Shown here: positions 7,932-16,552 of the stretch, piece after piece | Layout of the letters: each line of letters starts with the position of its first letter | Numbering within the stretch: position 1 is the stretch's first letter | NCBI GenBank assembly: GCA_963783235.1 | Contig: CAWAMN010000001.1 | Coordinates: 2,170,001-2,234,000, forward strand | Source: Thiohalomonas sp963783235 | GTDB taxonomy: Bacteria; Pseudomonadota; Gammaproteobacteria; Thiohalomonadales; Thiohalomonadaceae | Direction: 5' to 3' | DNA: 64,000 bases | Program-made: the position numbers and the translations under genes | The notes under the pieces: model-generated | Database searches by the model: none | Seen by the model: only the letters and a program-made list of their open reading frames with translations | Told to the model about the DNA's origin: nothing

Positions 7932-8153
7932 TTAAGCGAACTGGCGCAGTGGGCCGAAGTCCGAGGTCAGGGCGTCGAGCGCCTGGCTGCGGTCGTGATA
8001 GACGCCGATGCGACGCTTGTTGTCGCGGTGGCGGGCGACCACGTATTCCGGCCGCTCTTCGGAGGCGCGCTCGGCGAAGCCCACCACTTCGAGTTCCTTA
8101 CCGTTCAGGGCCCGGTATCGGGCCAGGCTGATTTCGACGTTAGAACTTCCCAT
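7932..8153 (-). CDS. Small conserved-looking protein between nrdJa and nrdJb (73 aa)
   Basis: The ATG at 8153 overlaps the end of nrdJa (stop 8140-8142) by 14 bases, with GGAGGG upstream, which predicts translational coupling. The protein (MGSSNVEISLARYRALNGKE...) has mixed charged residues, probable beta-strands (EVVGFAER, RIGVYHDR) and no cysteines, membrane segment or signal. I do not recognise a family. Its place inside the reductase operon suggests a role in NrdJ assembly or regulation, but that is inference only. Confidence 0.7.
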   Translation of the reverse strand: MGSSNVEISLARYRALNGKELEVVGFAERASEERPEYVVARHRDNKRRIGVYHDRSQALDALTSDFGPLRQFA

Positions 8154-10312
8154 AGTAGCCCTCCTTCAACGCGTCGTATAGATTGGCGGCGGTGTGCATC
8201 TCCCCGTCGTACTCCACCTCTTCGTTGCCCTTGAGTTCCACCGTCTTGCCGTCTTCGAGCTCGAAGCGGTAGGTGGTGTTTTCCAGGTCCTTGTCCTTGA
8301 ACCAGTACGCCCTGGAACGCCTCGGGGTTGAAGCGGAAGGTGGTGCAGCCCTTCAATCCCTTTTCGTAGGCGTACAGATAGATGTCCTTGAAGTCCTCGT
8401 AGGGATAATCGGTGGGGACATTGGCGGTCTTGGAGATGGAGGAGTCGATCCACTTCTGGGCCGCGGCCTGGATATCCACGTGCTGCTTCGGCGTGATCTG
8501 CTCGGCGGTGATGAAGTACTCCGGCAGCTTCTGCTCCTCGGCCTCGGCGTAGGGCATCGGCGCCCTGGCGTTGACGAGCTCCCGGTAGGCGAGCAGCTCG
8601 AAGGAGAACACGTCGACCTTTTCCTTGGTCTTGCGCCCCTCGCGGATCACGTTGCGCGAGTAGTGGTGCGCGAAGGAGGGCTCGATGCCGTTGCTGGCAT
8701 TGTTGGCCAGGGACAGGGAGATGGTGCCGGTGGGCGCGATGGAGCTGTGGTGGGTGAAGCGGCAGCCCACTTCGGCCAGTCTCGTCCACCAGTTCCGGCT
8801 CCACCTCGGCGACGCGCTGCATGTAGCGGCTGTATTTGGCGTGCAGGACGCTTGCCGGGCACGCTTGTCGCCCACCTTGAAGCCGTCGCGCTTGCAGCTC
8901 CGGGCGCTTGCGCAGCATCTCGGCGGTGATCTCGAACTCCTCGTCCATGATCGGCGCGGGGCCCTTTTCCCTGGCCAGCTCGAGCGCCTGTGCGCCAGCC
9001 GGCCAGGGCCAGTTCGCGCGTGACCCGTTCGGTGAACTCCAGGGATTCTGGTGCGCCGTACTTCATGCGCAGCATGGTGAGCGTGGAGCCCAGCCCCAGA
9101 ATAGCCCATGCCGTGGCGGCGCTTGCGCATGATCTCGTCGCGCTGCTCGGCCAGCGGCAGGCCGTTGATCTCCACCACGTTGTCGAGCATGCGGGTGAAC
9201 ACGGCGACCACCTCGCGATAGTCGTCCCAGTCGAAGCGGGCCTTGTCGGTGAACGGGTCGAGCACGAACTTGGTGAGGTTCACCGAGCCGAGCAGGCAGG
9301 AGCCATAGGGCGGCAGCGGCTGTTCGCCGCAGGGGTTGGTGGCGCGGATGTCCTCGCAGAACCAGTTGTTGTTCATCTCGTTGACCTTGTCGATGAGGAT
9401 GAACCCGGCTCGGCGAAGTCGTAGGTGGAGGTCATGATCATGTCCCACAGCCGGCGCGCGGGGACGGTCTTGTAGATCTTGCAGGCCACCAGGCCTTCGC
9501 CGTTTGTGAGATAGTCGTCCTTCACCGGCCATTCGCGCCAGACCACCTGCTCGGGGTCGTCGATGTCAACTGGCGTCGATCTCGACCTCCTTCGCGGTGA
9601 GCGGGAAGGCGAGCTGCCAGTCGCCGTCGGCCTTCACGGCCTCCATGAACTCCTGGGTAATCAGCAGCGAGAGGTTGAACTGGCGCAGCCGGCCGTCTTC
9701 GCGCTTGGCGCGGATGAAATCCATGACGTCGGGATGGCCGACATCGAAGGTGGCCATCTGCGCACCGCGGCGGCCGCCGGCGGAGGAGACGGTGAAACAC
9801 ATCCGGTCATAGATATCCATGAAGGACAGCGGACCGGAGGTGTAGGCGCCGGCGCCGGCGACATAGGCGCCCTTGGGGCGCAGGGTGGAGAACTCGTAGC
9901 CGATGCCGCAGCCGGCCTTCAGGGTCAGGCCCGCTTCGTGCACCTTCTGCAGGATGTCGTCCATGGAATCGTGGATAGTGCCCGGAGACGGTGCAGTTGA
10001 TGGTGGAGGTGGCCGGTTTGTGCTCCCGGGCGCCGGCGTTGGAGGTGATGCGCCCGGCGGGAATGGCGCCGTGGCGCAGCGCCCACAGGAAGCGTTCGTA
10101 CCAGTGTTCTGCTGTTGGCGTCGCTCTCTTCGACCTCGGCGAGGGCGTGCGCCACCCGCTTGTAGGTGTCATCGAGCTCCTGATCGATGACTTCGCCGTC
10201 TCTTGGTCTTTAGGCGGTATTTCTTGTCCCAGATGTCGAGCGAGGCGGCTTGAAAGGGTATTTCGGTGACTTGCGTGGTGTTGACGGCCTTAAGCTGCAC
10301 GGGCTTGGTCAC
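8140..10312 (-). CDS. nrdJa: Class II (B12-dependent) ribonucleotide reductase large subunit NrdJa, frameshifted
   Basis: Reassembling the frames gives about 724 residues, the expected size of NrdJa. Start taken as GTG 10312 (VTKPVQLKAVNTTQ) behind GGGGGA. Diagnostic blocks are RITSNAGAREHKPATSTINC, GLTLKAGCGIGYEFSTL, SAGGRRGAQMATFDVGHPD, NPCGEQPLPPYGSC (active-site Cys loop), FTHHSSIAPTGTISLSLANN and GCTTFRFNPEAF. The reading frame changes at least ten times, near 10200, 10112, 9981, 9567, 9407, 9098, 8993, 8897, 8869, 8856, 8785 and 8305, yet conserved residues continue on each side. This fits sequence errors better than slow decay, though a recent pseudogene cannot be excluded. Confidence 0.85.
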
Positions 10313-10372
10313 AGATGGTGTCCCCCTAAGTCCTTTTTGTTTTGTTTGGCGTGGTGGCAATGAATTCTTCAA

Positions 10373-10388
10373 CCACAAGATATTGTGG
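10373..10388 (-). promoter_or_regulatory. Candidate NrdR box upstream of nrdJa
   Basis: CCACAAGATATTGTGG is a near-perfect 16-bp palindrome resembling the NrdR consensus (ACACWATATATWGTGT type). It lies 61-76 nt before the nrdJa start. NrdR boxes normally come in pairs about 31 bp apart; the nearest second palindrome is GATTAGGACTAATC at 10401-10414, 27 bp away and not a good match, so the call is tentative. Confidence 0.4.
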
Positions 10389-10715
10389 CGATGCGGCGTA
10401 GATTAGGACTAATCAGGGGGGGTGTCAACAGGTGAGGTGCCGCAGAAGGCCAATGGGGCCACCGAAATGATTACCTGTAAATACATATGCTTACACACAA
10501 ACACAAACAAACAACTCTAACAATGTCGTCTAGGAGCCGCTAATCGTTGCTAGTTTTCTCGAAACCGACCAAAACCCAATATCTTGTGTCGCTAATATTG
10601 GCACTCCAGGGCCTGTTTCACGCCAAGTAAGTCTTCGCTGACTTCCCCCGGCCCGGGCTTGGGCGGCTCTGGGGGAGCGTTTTCCAGCCGCTGAAAACCC
10701 TCCTTTTTTTATGGG
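10389..10715. other. Intergenic region between nrdJa and hsp20
   Basis: No gene is visible. The region holds the presumed nrdJa promoter on the minus side (AT-rich tract around 10470-10520 with ACACAAACACAAACAAACA) and the approach to the hsp20 promoter. A reading frame at 10530-10988 is antisense to hsp20 and is not supported. Confidence 0.5.
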
Positions 10716-10744
10716 CTTGAACTCCTCGCGAGGTGAACCTATAT
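10716..10744 (+). promoter_or_regulatory. Candidate heat-shock (sigma-32) promoter of hsp20
   Basis: CTTGAA (10716-10721), 16 nt, then CCTATAT (10738-10744) resembles the sigma-32 consensus CTTGAAA - CCCCATNT. The spacer contains the perfect palindrome CCTCGCGAGG. It lies about 48 nt before the hsp20 ATG, and the product is a heat-shock protein, which supports the reading. Confidence 0.5.
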
Positions 10745-10791
10745 CCGGGGTAACAGTGTACGTATCCGCTTGTTCAAAGGAGGAGAAGACC

Positions 10792-11223
10792 ATGGCACTG
10801 ACACAGTACGACCCGTGGAACATGCTGGACCAGATCCGCCGCGAGATGGATCGCATGTATGAAGGTCGCGAGGGCGAGAGCCCCATGTCCACCAGCGACT
10901 GGGCCCCGGCAGTGGACATCAAGGAGGAATCGGACGGCTTTACCATCCAGGCCGACGTGCCGGGCGTCGATCCCAAGGCGATCGACATTCACGCCGAAAA
11001 CGGCATGCTGACCATCAAGGGTGAGCGCGAATCCGCGAAGAAGGAGGCCCGCGAGGGCTACAAGCGGATGGAGCGCGCCTACGGCAACTTCTTCCGCCGC
11101 TTCACCCTGCCGGATACGGCCAATACGGAAAAGATATCCGCGAAGTGCGACCATGGCGTCCTGACCGTGCATATTCCGAAGCACGAGAAGGTCCAGCCCC
11201 GCAGAATCACCGTCGAGGGCTAG
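10792..11223 (+). CDS. Small heat-shock protein Hsp20 (first copy)
   Basis: 143 residues, starting behind AAAGGAGGAG. ATP-independent chaperone that holds unfolding proteins. The alpha-crystallin domain runs from about residue 38 (DWAPAVDIKEESDGF) through ADVPGVDPKAIDI, ERAYGNFFRRFTLP to HGVLTVHIPK, with the A-x-x-x-n-G-v-L type signature. It ends in RRITVEG, near the C-terminal I-x-I region. It is probably heat-induced from the promoter just upstream. The BIME array begins one base after the stop. Confidence 0.93.
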   Translation: MALTQYDPWNMLDQIRREMDRMYEGREGESPMSTSDWAPAVDIKEESDGFTIQADVPGVDPKAIDIHAENGMLTIKGERESAKKEAREGYKRMERAYGNFFRRFTLPDTANTEKISAKCDHGVLTVHIPKHEKVQPRRITVEG

Positions 11224-12425
11224 GAGCCGCCCTCTGGAAGAGTCGGGCTTCGAGCGGCATTCGCCCGCGGGGCGGGCTCCTACAGGGGGGCGGCGCCTCC
11301 GGTTTCTTTGTAGGAGCCCAGCCCCTGGGCGAATCGGGCTTCGAGGGCCATTCGCCCGCGGGGCGGGCTCCTGCAGGGGGGGCGGCGCCTCCGGTTTTTG
11401 TAGGAGCCCAGCCCTCTGGGCGAATCGGGCTTCGACAGGCATTCGCCCTCGGGGCGGGCTCCTACAGGGAGGGGCGGCGCCTCCGGTTTTTGTAGGAGCC
11501 CAGCCCTCTGGGCGAATCGGGCTTCGACAGGCATTCGCCCTCGGGGCGGGCTCCTACAGGGAGGGGCGGCGCCTCCGGTTTTTTGTAGGAGCCCAGCCCT
11601 CTGGGCGAATAGGGCTTCGACGGGCATTCGCCCTCGGGGCGGGCTCCTACAGGGGGGCGGCGCCTCCGGTTTTTGTGGAGCCCGGCCCTCTGGGCGAATC
11701 GGGCTTCGAGCGGCATTCGCCCTCGGGGCGGGCTCCTACAGGGGGGCGGCGTCTCCGGTCTTTGTAGGAGCCCAGCCCTCTGGGCGAATCGGGCTCCGAC
11801 AGGCATTCGCCCTCGGGGCGGGCTCCTACAGGGGGGCGGCGCCTCCGGTTTTAGTAGGAGCCCAGCCCTTTGGGCGAATCGGGCTTCGACGGGCATTCGC
11901 CCGCGGGGCGGGCTCCTGCAGGGGGAGCGGCGCCTCCGGTTTTTGTAGGAGCCCAGCCCTCTGGGCGAATCGGGCTTCGACAGGCATTCGCCCTCGGGGC
12001 GGGCTCCTACAGGGGGGCGGCGCCTCCGGTTTTTGTAGGAGCCCGGCCCCTGGGCGAATCGGGCTTCGACAGGCATTCGCCCGCGGGGCGGGCTCCTACA
12101 GGGGGGCGGCGCCTCCGGTTTTTGTAGGAGCCCGGCCCTCTGGCGAATCGGGCTTCGACAGGCATTCGCCCTCGAGGCGGGCTCCTACAGGGGGGGGCGG
12201 CGCCTCCGGTTTTTTGTAGGAGCCCAGCCCCTGGGCGAATCGGGCGTTGACAGGCATTCGCCCGCGGGGCGGGCTCCTACAGGGGGGCGGCGCCTCCGGC
12301 CTTTGTAGGAGCCCAGCCCTCCGGGCGAATCGGGCGTTGACAGGCATTCGCCCGCGGGGCGGGCTCCTACAGGGGGGCGGCGCCTCCGGTTTTTGTAGGA
12401 GCCCAGCCCTCTGGGCGAATCGGAC
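11224..12425. repeat. BIME-like tandem array, about 13 units of ~91 bp
   Basis: The sequence GGCATTCGCCC followed by GGGGCGGGCTCCTACAGG occurs 13 times (near 11259, 11350, 11439, 11532, 11624, 11715, 11805, 11895, 11985, 12073, 12161, 12256, 12348). Each is paired with the inverted form TGTAGGAGCCCAGCCCTCTG before GGGCGAATCGGGCTTCGAC. Units vary by 88-95 bp and a few point changes. The reading frames through this array on both strands are products of the repeat and not genes. It separates hsp20 from cbpA. Confidence 0.95.
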
Positions 12426-12494
12426 CTTTGGCTGGGCGGCCAGACGCCGCCCGGTCCTATGCTTTTCATACCGGATAATAGAGCGCGACCAGAG

Positions 12495-13475
12495 ATGGAA
12501 TATAAGGACTACTACAAAATCCTCGCTGTCGAGCGCAGTGCCTCCCAGGATGAGATCAAGCGGTCCTACCGCAAACTGGCCCGCAAATACCATCCCGACG
12601 TCAGCAAGGAGGCGAATGCCGAGGAGCGCTTCAAGGAGTTGGGCGAGGCTTATGAGGTGCTCAAGGACCCGCAGAAGCGCGCCGCTTATGACCGCCTCGG
12701 CAGCAGCTGGCAGTCGGGTCAGGATTTTCGCCCCCCTCCCGGCTGGGATTCCGGTTTCGAATTCTCCGGCGGCGGATTTACCGGCGCCCGGGGTGGCGGG
12801 GCCGGGGATTTCTCCGACTTCTTCGAAAACCTGTTCGGTGCCGGAAGCCCCTTTGGCGGAGGCGGTTTCCGGCAGCGAACCGGCGGCCCGCGCGGCGGGT
12901 TCCACGGCGTGCGGGGCGAAGATCATCACGCCAAGGTCACCATCGGCCTGGAGGATGCATTCCAGGGAGGCGAAAAGCTCATCCATCTGGAGAGCCCGGA
13001 AGTCGATAACCAGGGCCGCGTGATTACCACCACCCGCTCCCTGCGGGTGCGCATCCCCGAGGGCGTTACCGAAGGGCGGCAGATCCGTCTGGCCAGACAG
13101 GGCTCGCCCGGAATGGCGGGTGGCGAGCCGGGAGACCTCTATCTGGAGGTGGAATTCGAACCCCATCCCCTGTACCGCATCGAAGGAAAAGATATTTATA
13201 TCAATCTGCCGATCACGCCCTGGGAGGCGGCCCTGGGTGCCAAAGTGAGGGTACCGACGCTCGGCGGCAGGGTGGGCATGAGTATTCCCGAGGGAAGCCG
13301 CAGCGGACAGAAACTGCGCCTGCGCGGCCGCGGCCTGCCCGGTAAGCCGGCGGGAAACCAGTTTGTCGTTCTGCAGATCATGACCCCTCCCGCCGATACC
13401 GAGGCCAAGCGAAAGTTCTATGAGGAGATGGCGCGCAAGATGCCGTTCGACCCGAGGGCGCGCCTGGGAGGCTGA
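12495..13475 (+). CDS. cbpA: CbpA-like DnaJ co-chaperone
   Basis: 326 residues from ATG 12495 (MEYKDYYKILAVERSASQDE); the frame extends 12 codons upstream without conservation. J domain at 1-70 with the HPD tripeptide in RKYHPDVSK, Gly/Phe-rich linker (about 75-135: GGGFTGARGGGAGDF, FGGGGFRQRTGG), then two C-terminal substrate-binding beta-domains without the zinc-finger region of DnaJ. Stimulates DnaK ATPase. The gene is followed after 2 nt by the cbpM remnant, the normal E. coli-type order cbpA-cbpM. Confidence 0.93.
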   Translation: MEYKDYYKILAVERSASQDEIKRSYRKLARKYHPDVSKEANAEERFKELGEAYEVLKDPQKRAAYDRLGSSWQSGQDFRPPPGWDSGFEFSGGGFTGARGGGAGDFSDFFENLFGAGSPFGGGGFRQRTGGPRGGFHGVRGEDHHAKVTIGLEDAFQGGEKLIHLESPEVDNQGRVITTTRSLRVRIPEGVTEGRQIRLARQGSPGMAGGEPGDLYLEVEFEPHPLYRIEGKDIYINLPITPWEAALGAKVRVPTLGGRVGMSIPEGSRSGQKLRLRGRGLPGKPAGNQFVVLQIMTPPADTEAKRKFYEEMARKMPFDPRARLGG

Positions 13476-13477
13476 AC

Positions 13478-13702
13478 ATGGAGCGCAAAAGCCTGACCGT
13501 CACTGTCTTCGAAGGGGAGGATCGACTGAGCTTCGGTGAGGTCTGCCGGGCCTGCGACGTCAGCGCCGAATATATCATTCAACTCGTGGACGAGGGTCTC
13601 ATCGAGCCCCGGGGCGAGGAGCTGGGCGACCCGTTTTTCGGGCGACATAGCCGCCGCGGTAAGGGTTTATGCAGGTGTGCCGGCTCCTTCCACCGGGAAT
13701 GA
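13478..13702 (+). pseudogene. cbpM: Truncated chaperone modulator CbpM
   Basis: The first ~55 residues (LSFGEVCRACDVSAEYIIQL, VDEGLIEPRGEE) match the MerR-like helix-turn-helix start of CbpM, which binds the CbpA J domain and inhibits it. The frame then breaks: RFSGDIAAAVRVY continues in the +1 frame from about 13640, and after about 13690 the palindromic repeat array replaces the rest of the expected ~100-aa protein. So the C-terminal helices are lost. The result is either a non-functional gene or, less likely, a 74-aa variant. Confidence 0.65.
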
Positions 13703-14298
13703 TGGCCTTGCGGCCATGTTCGGCCAGAGGGCTGGCCTCCTACCAGAGTGAGATGCGCCGGAGGGTCTACGCCGGTAGGAGGCCACCCCGTGGCCGAAAA
13801 CGGCGCAAGCCGTCAGAACGAAGCTGGACCGGTTCCGAGAGATAAAACGTCCGGGGAGTCGATGGCCTTGCGGCCATGTTCGGCCAGAGGGCTGGCCTCC
13901 TACAAGAGTGAGATGCGCCGGAGGGTCTACGCCGGTAGGAGGCCACCCCGTGGCCGAAAACGGCGCAAGCCGTCAGAACGAGGCTTGGACACGGTTCCGC
14001 GAGAAAAAACGTCCGGGGAGACGATGGCCTTGCGGCCATGTTCGTCCAGAGGGCTGGCCTCCTACCAGAGTGAGATGCGCCGGAGGGTCTACGCCGGTAG
14101 GAGGCCACCCCGTGGCCGAAAACGGCGCAAGCCGTCAGAACGAAGCTGGACCGGTTCCGAGAGATAAAACGTCCGGGGAGTCGATGGCCTTGCGGCCATG
14201 TTCGGCCAGAGGGCTGGCCTCCTACCAGAGTGAGATGCGCCGGAGGGTCTACGCCGGTAGGAGGCCACCCCATGGCCGAAAACGGCGCAAGCCGTCAG
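13701..14298. repeat. Tandem array of ~161-bp palindromic units (3.7 copies)
   Basis: GATGGCCTTGCGGCCATGTT starts units at 13701, 13861, 14023 and 14183 (spacing 160, 162, 160). Each unit contains GGGCTGGCCTCCTACCAGAG and the inverted GGTAGGAGGCCACCCCGTGG. The fourth unit is cut short at GCCGTCAG. Between the first and last copies there are only a few substitutions, so amplification is recent. It replaces the 3' end of cbpM. The array has no varied spacers, so it is not CRISPR. Confidence 0.93.
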
Positions 14299-14425
14299 GA
14301 ATTCGCGAGTTCAAGCGCAAAATTCTTGGCGCGCTTTGCGATGAGATCTTCTTTTCAGGAACTTTGCCGAACAGCTGCTGTCTTTTTCTAACAGGAAAAT
14401 AGAAGAACAGGTGGAGGGAGTCACA

Positions 14426-14929
14426 ATGAGCACACTGGATCAGATTCGCGACGGGCTGCACCGGGCCTGGGATAACGTGACTGAAGGCTGGCAACACCTG
14501 CGCGACCGCGCCTCGCACGCGATGACCCGGTTCCAGCCGGTTCGCTCCCGGGGCGATGTGCAGACGGTGGAGGACCAGCTGATCACCGGTGGCGCCCGAT
14601 GGGGTGTGCTGGCCGCGGAGCTGCATGAGACGGACGGCGAAGTCGTGGTCCGGCTTGAGGTCCCCGGCATGGAGCGGGAGGATTTCGATATTGGTGTCGT
14701 CGATGGCCGCTATCTGGTGGTCGGCGGCGAAAAACAGGTCGAGCGGGAGGATACCCACGGCCGTTTCTACGTCATGGAGCGGGCCTACGGACGGTTCGAG
14801 CGGGCCATTCCCCTGCCCGCGGAAGTGACTGAAGAGGGCACCCGGGCCCGCTATCGGCGCGGTGTACTACGGGTCACCATTCCGAAAACCCGGAAGGCCG
14901 CCGCACGGCGGATTGAAGTTCAAGACTAA
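14426..14929 (+). CDS. Small heat-shock protein Hsp20 (second, divergent copy)
   Basis: 167 residues from ATG 14426, preceded by GGAGGGAG. A longer, Arg/His-rich N-terminal arm (about 1-60) precedes the alpha-crystallin domain (ELHETDGEVVVRLEVPGMER, ERAYGRFERAIPLP, RGVLRVTIPK). The protein ends ARRIEVQD. It differs greatly from the first Hsp20, so this is an old pair and not a recent duplication. It lies 18 nt before the protease gene and is likely cotranscribed with it. Confidence 0.92.
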   Translation: MSTLDQIRDGLHRAWDNVTEGWQHLRDRASHAMTRFQPVRSRGDVQTVEDQLITGGARWGVLAAELHETDGEVVVRLEVPGMEREDFDIGVVDGRYLVVGGEKQVEREDTHGRFYVMERAYGRFERAIPLPAEVTEEGTRARYRRGVLRVTIPKTRKAAARRIEVQD

Positions 14930-14947
14930 CCAGCGAAAAGGCTTCGA

Positions 14948-16321
14948 ATGAAAAGAATATCCCTGGCGGCGCTTGCGGGCGCCGCAGTACTGACGCTTGC
15001 ACCCATTTCACAGAGCGCCGTGGCGGCACTGCCCGCGTTTGACAGCCAAGGTCAGCAGTTGCCCACGCTGGCACCGATGATCGAAAGCGCGGTGCCCGCC
15101 GTGGTCAACGTCTTCACCCGCACACGGGTGCCCCAGCGCCAGAATCCGCTCCTCTCCGACCCGTTCTTCAGGCGCTTTTTCGAGGTTCCCGAACCCCGCG
15201 AGCGCTACGCGCAAAGCCTGGGATCCGGCGTGATCATCGACGCGAAAAATGGCTATGTGCTGACCAATCACCACGTTGTCGATCGGGCCGTGGAGATCGC
15301 GGTCAATCTGCAGAATGGGCAGACGCTTCAGGCGGAGTTGGTGGGCTCCGACCCGGAATCGGATATCGCCGTGCTCAAAGTCGAGCAGGATGGGCTGACC
15401 GCCCTGCCCTTCGCCAACTCCGATGCGCTCAACGTGGGCGACTTTGTGGTGGCGATCGGTAACCCCTTCGGCCTCGGGCAGACGGTGACTTCGGGCATCG
15501 TCAGCGCCCTCTCCCGCTCGGGACTGGGTATCGAGGGCTACGAAGACTTCATCCAGACCGATGCCTCCATCAACCCCGGCAATTCCGGCGGCGCACTGGT
15601 GAACCTGCGTGGCGAGTTAGTGGGCATCAACACTGCCATTCTCTCCAAGAGCGGCGGCAATGTGGGTATCGGCTTCGCCATACCCATCAATATGGCCCGC
15701 GAAATCACCGAGCAGCTGGTGGAGTATGGGGAAGTGCGCCGTGGCCATCTGGGGGCACAGGCCCAGGACCTGACCCCGGAGTTGGCGCAGGCCTTCGGAC
15801 TCGAAAACCGGCCCGGTGCCGTTGTCACCCGGGTTGAGCCCGAGTCCCCGGCGGACAAGGCGGGTCTGAAAACCGGTGATGTGCTGGTTGCCGTCAATGG
15901 CCGGCCGGTGCGCGACGCGGCCGATGTGCGCAACAGCATCGGGCTACTGCGCATTGACGAGAAGGTGAACCTTGAGGTCGTCCGCAATGGCGGAACCCAG
16001 ACGATTGAGGCGGTGATCAGGGAACCCGAAGCCACGGCGGTCGACGGCAGCGCGCTGCACCCGCATCTCGCCGGGGCCCATATCGGCAACATCCCGGAAG
16101 GATCCCGGTTCGCCGATAAGGTGAAAGGTGTGCTGGTGATGGAAGTGGACAGGACGCAGGCGGCCTGGCAGGCCGGCCTGCGCCCGGGAGACGTGATCAC
16201 CCAGGCAAACCGGGCTCCCGTGACCAATCTGGCCGATTTGGAAAAGGCGGTGAAAGGGAGCGGCGCCCTGCTGCTCAACATTCAGCGCGGCAATGGCGCG
16301 CTGTTCCTGCTGATTCGCTAA
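14948..16321 (+). CDS. degQ: Periplasmic serine protease of the DegP/DegQ (HtrA) family
   Basis: 457 residues. Signal peptide 1-26 (ending SQSAVA-A). Trypsin-like domain with the triad His in TNHHVV, Asp in ESDIAVL and Ser in PGNSGGAL; the long Q-linker of DegP is short here (PLLSDPFFRRFFEVPEPRER). Two PDZ domains follow, about 255-350 (LGAQAQDL, SPADKAGLKTGDVLVAVNG) and 365-457 (QAAWQAGLRPGDVITQANR). It degrades or refolds misfolded envelope proteins, so it extends the cytosolic Hsp20/CbpA unit to the periplasm. DegQ-like by linker length; DegP cannot be excluded. Confidence 0.92.
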   Translation: MKRISLAALAGAAVLTLAPISQSAVAALPAFDSQGQQLPTLAPMIESAVPAVVNVFTRTRVPQRQNPLLSDPFFRRFFEVPEPRERYAQSLGSGVIIDAKNGYVLTNHHVVDRAVEIAVNLQNGQTLQAELVGSDPESDIAVLKVEQDGLTALPFANSDALNVGDFVVAIGNPFGLGQTVTSGIVSALSRSGLGIEGYEDFIQTDASINPGNSGGALVNLRGELVGINTAILSKSGGNVGIGFAIPINMAREITEQLVEYGEVRRGHLGAQAQDLTPELAQAFGLENRPGAVVTRVEPESPADKAGLKTGDVLVAVNGRPVRDAADVRNSIGLLRIDEKVNLEVVRNGGTQTIEAVIREPEATAVDGSALHPHLAGAHIGNIPEGSRFADKVKGVLVMEVDRTQAAWQAGLRPGDVITQANRAPVTNLADLEKAVKGSGALLLNIQRGNGALFLLIR

Positions 16322-16323
16322 AG

Positions 16324-16364
16324 AAAAAACCCCCGGATGCCAATATCAGGACGGCATTCGGGGG
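16324..16364. terminator. Terminator hairpin between degQ and the FNR-like gene
   Basis: CCCCCGGATGCC (16330-16341) pairs with GGCATTCGGGGG (16353-16364). Six A residues precede it, giving a U-run on the minus transcript, so it terminates best for the FNR-like gene on the minus strand but may stop degQ transcripts as well. A miniature element (16376-16524) now lies between it and the FNR-like stop codon. Confidence 0.65.
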
Positions 16365-16375
16365 TGCTTCAACCT

Positions 16376-16524
16376 CTAGCAGGCTGTTGAAAAAGGTTTT
16401 TATCCCTTCTCCCTGAGGGAGAAGGTTAGGATGAGGGGGGATAGAATCAGTAACTTACCTTTTATTGAGTCCCCTCACCCCAGCCCTCTCCCTCTGGAGA
16501 GGGTGTTTTTCAACAGCCTGCTAG
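16376..16524. mobile_element. Miniature inverted-repeat element (149 bp)
   Basis: The ends CTAGCAGGCTGTTGAAAAA and TTTTTCAACAGCCTGCTAG are perfect 19-bp inverted repeats; CTAG at each border may be the target site. Inside is the hairpin unit CCCCTCACCCCAGCCCTCTC and CTCTGGAGAGGG. It has no coding capacity. Its end resembles that of the element at 62468-62737 (shared CTAG border and G(C/G)CTGTTGA core). Confidence 0.85.
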
Positions 16525-16552
16525 TCATTTTCCAGGACGATCGCCGTCCGGG

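Noticed and set aside
11145..12469. Several long frames on both strands
   Set aside because: They are translations of the ~91-bp palindromic array and repeat the same peptide (for example WANRASTGIRPRGGLL).
11224..14298. CRISPR-like arrays
   Set aside because: Both arrays are tandem copies of whole palindromic units with no unique spacers and no cas genes.
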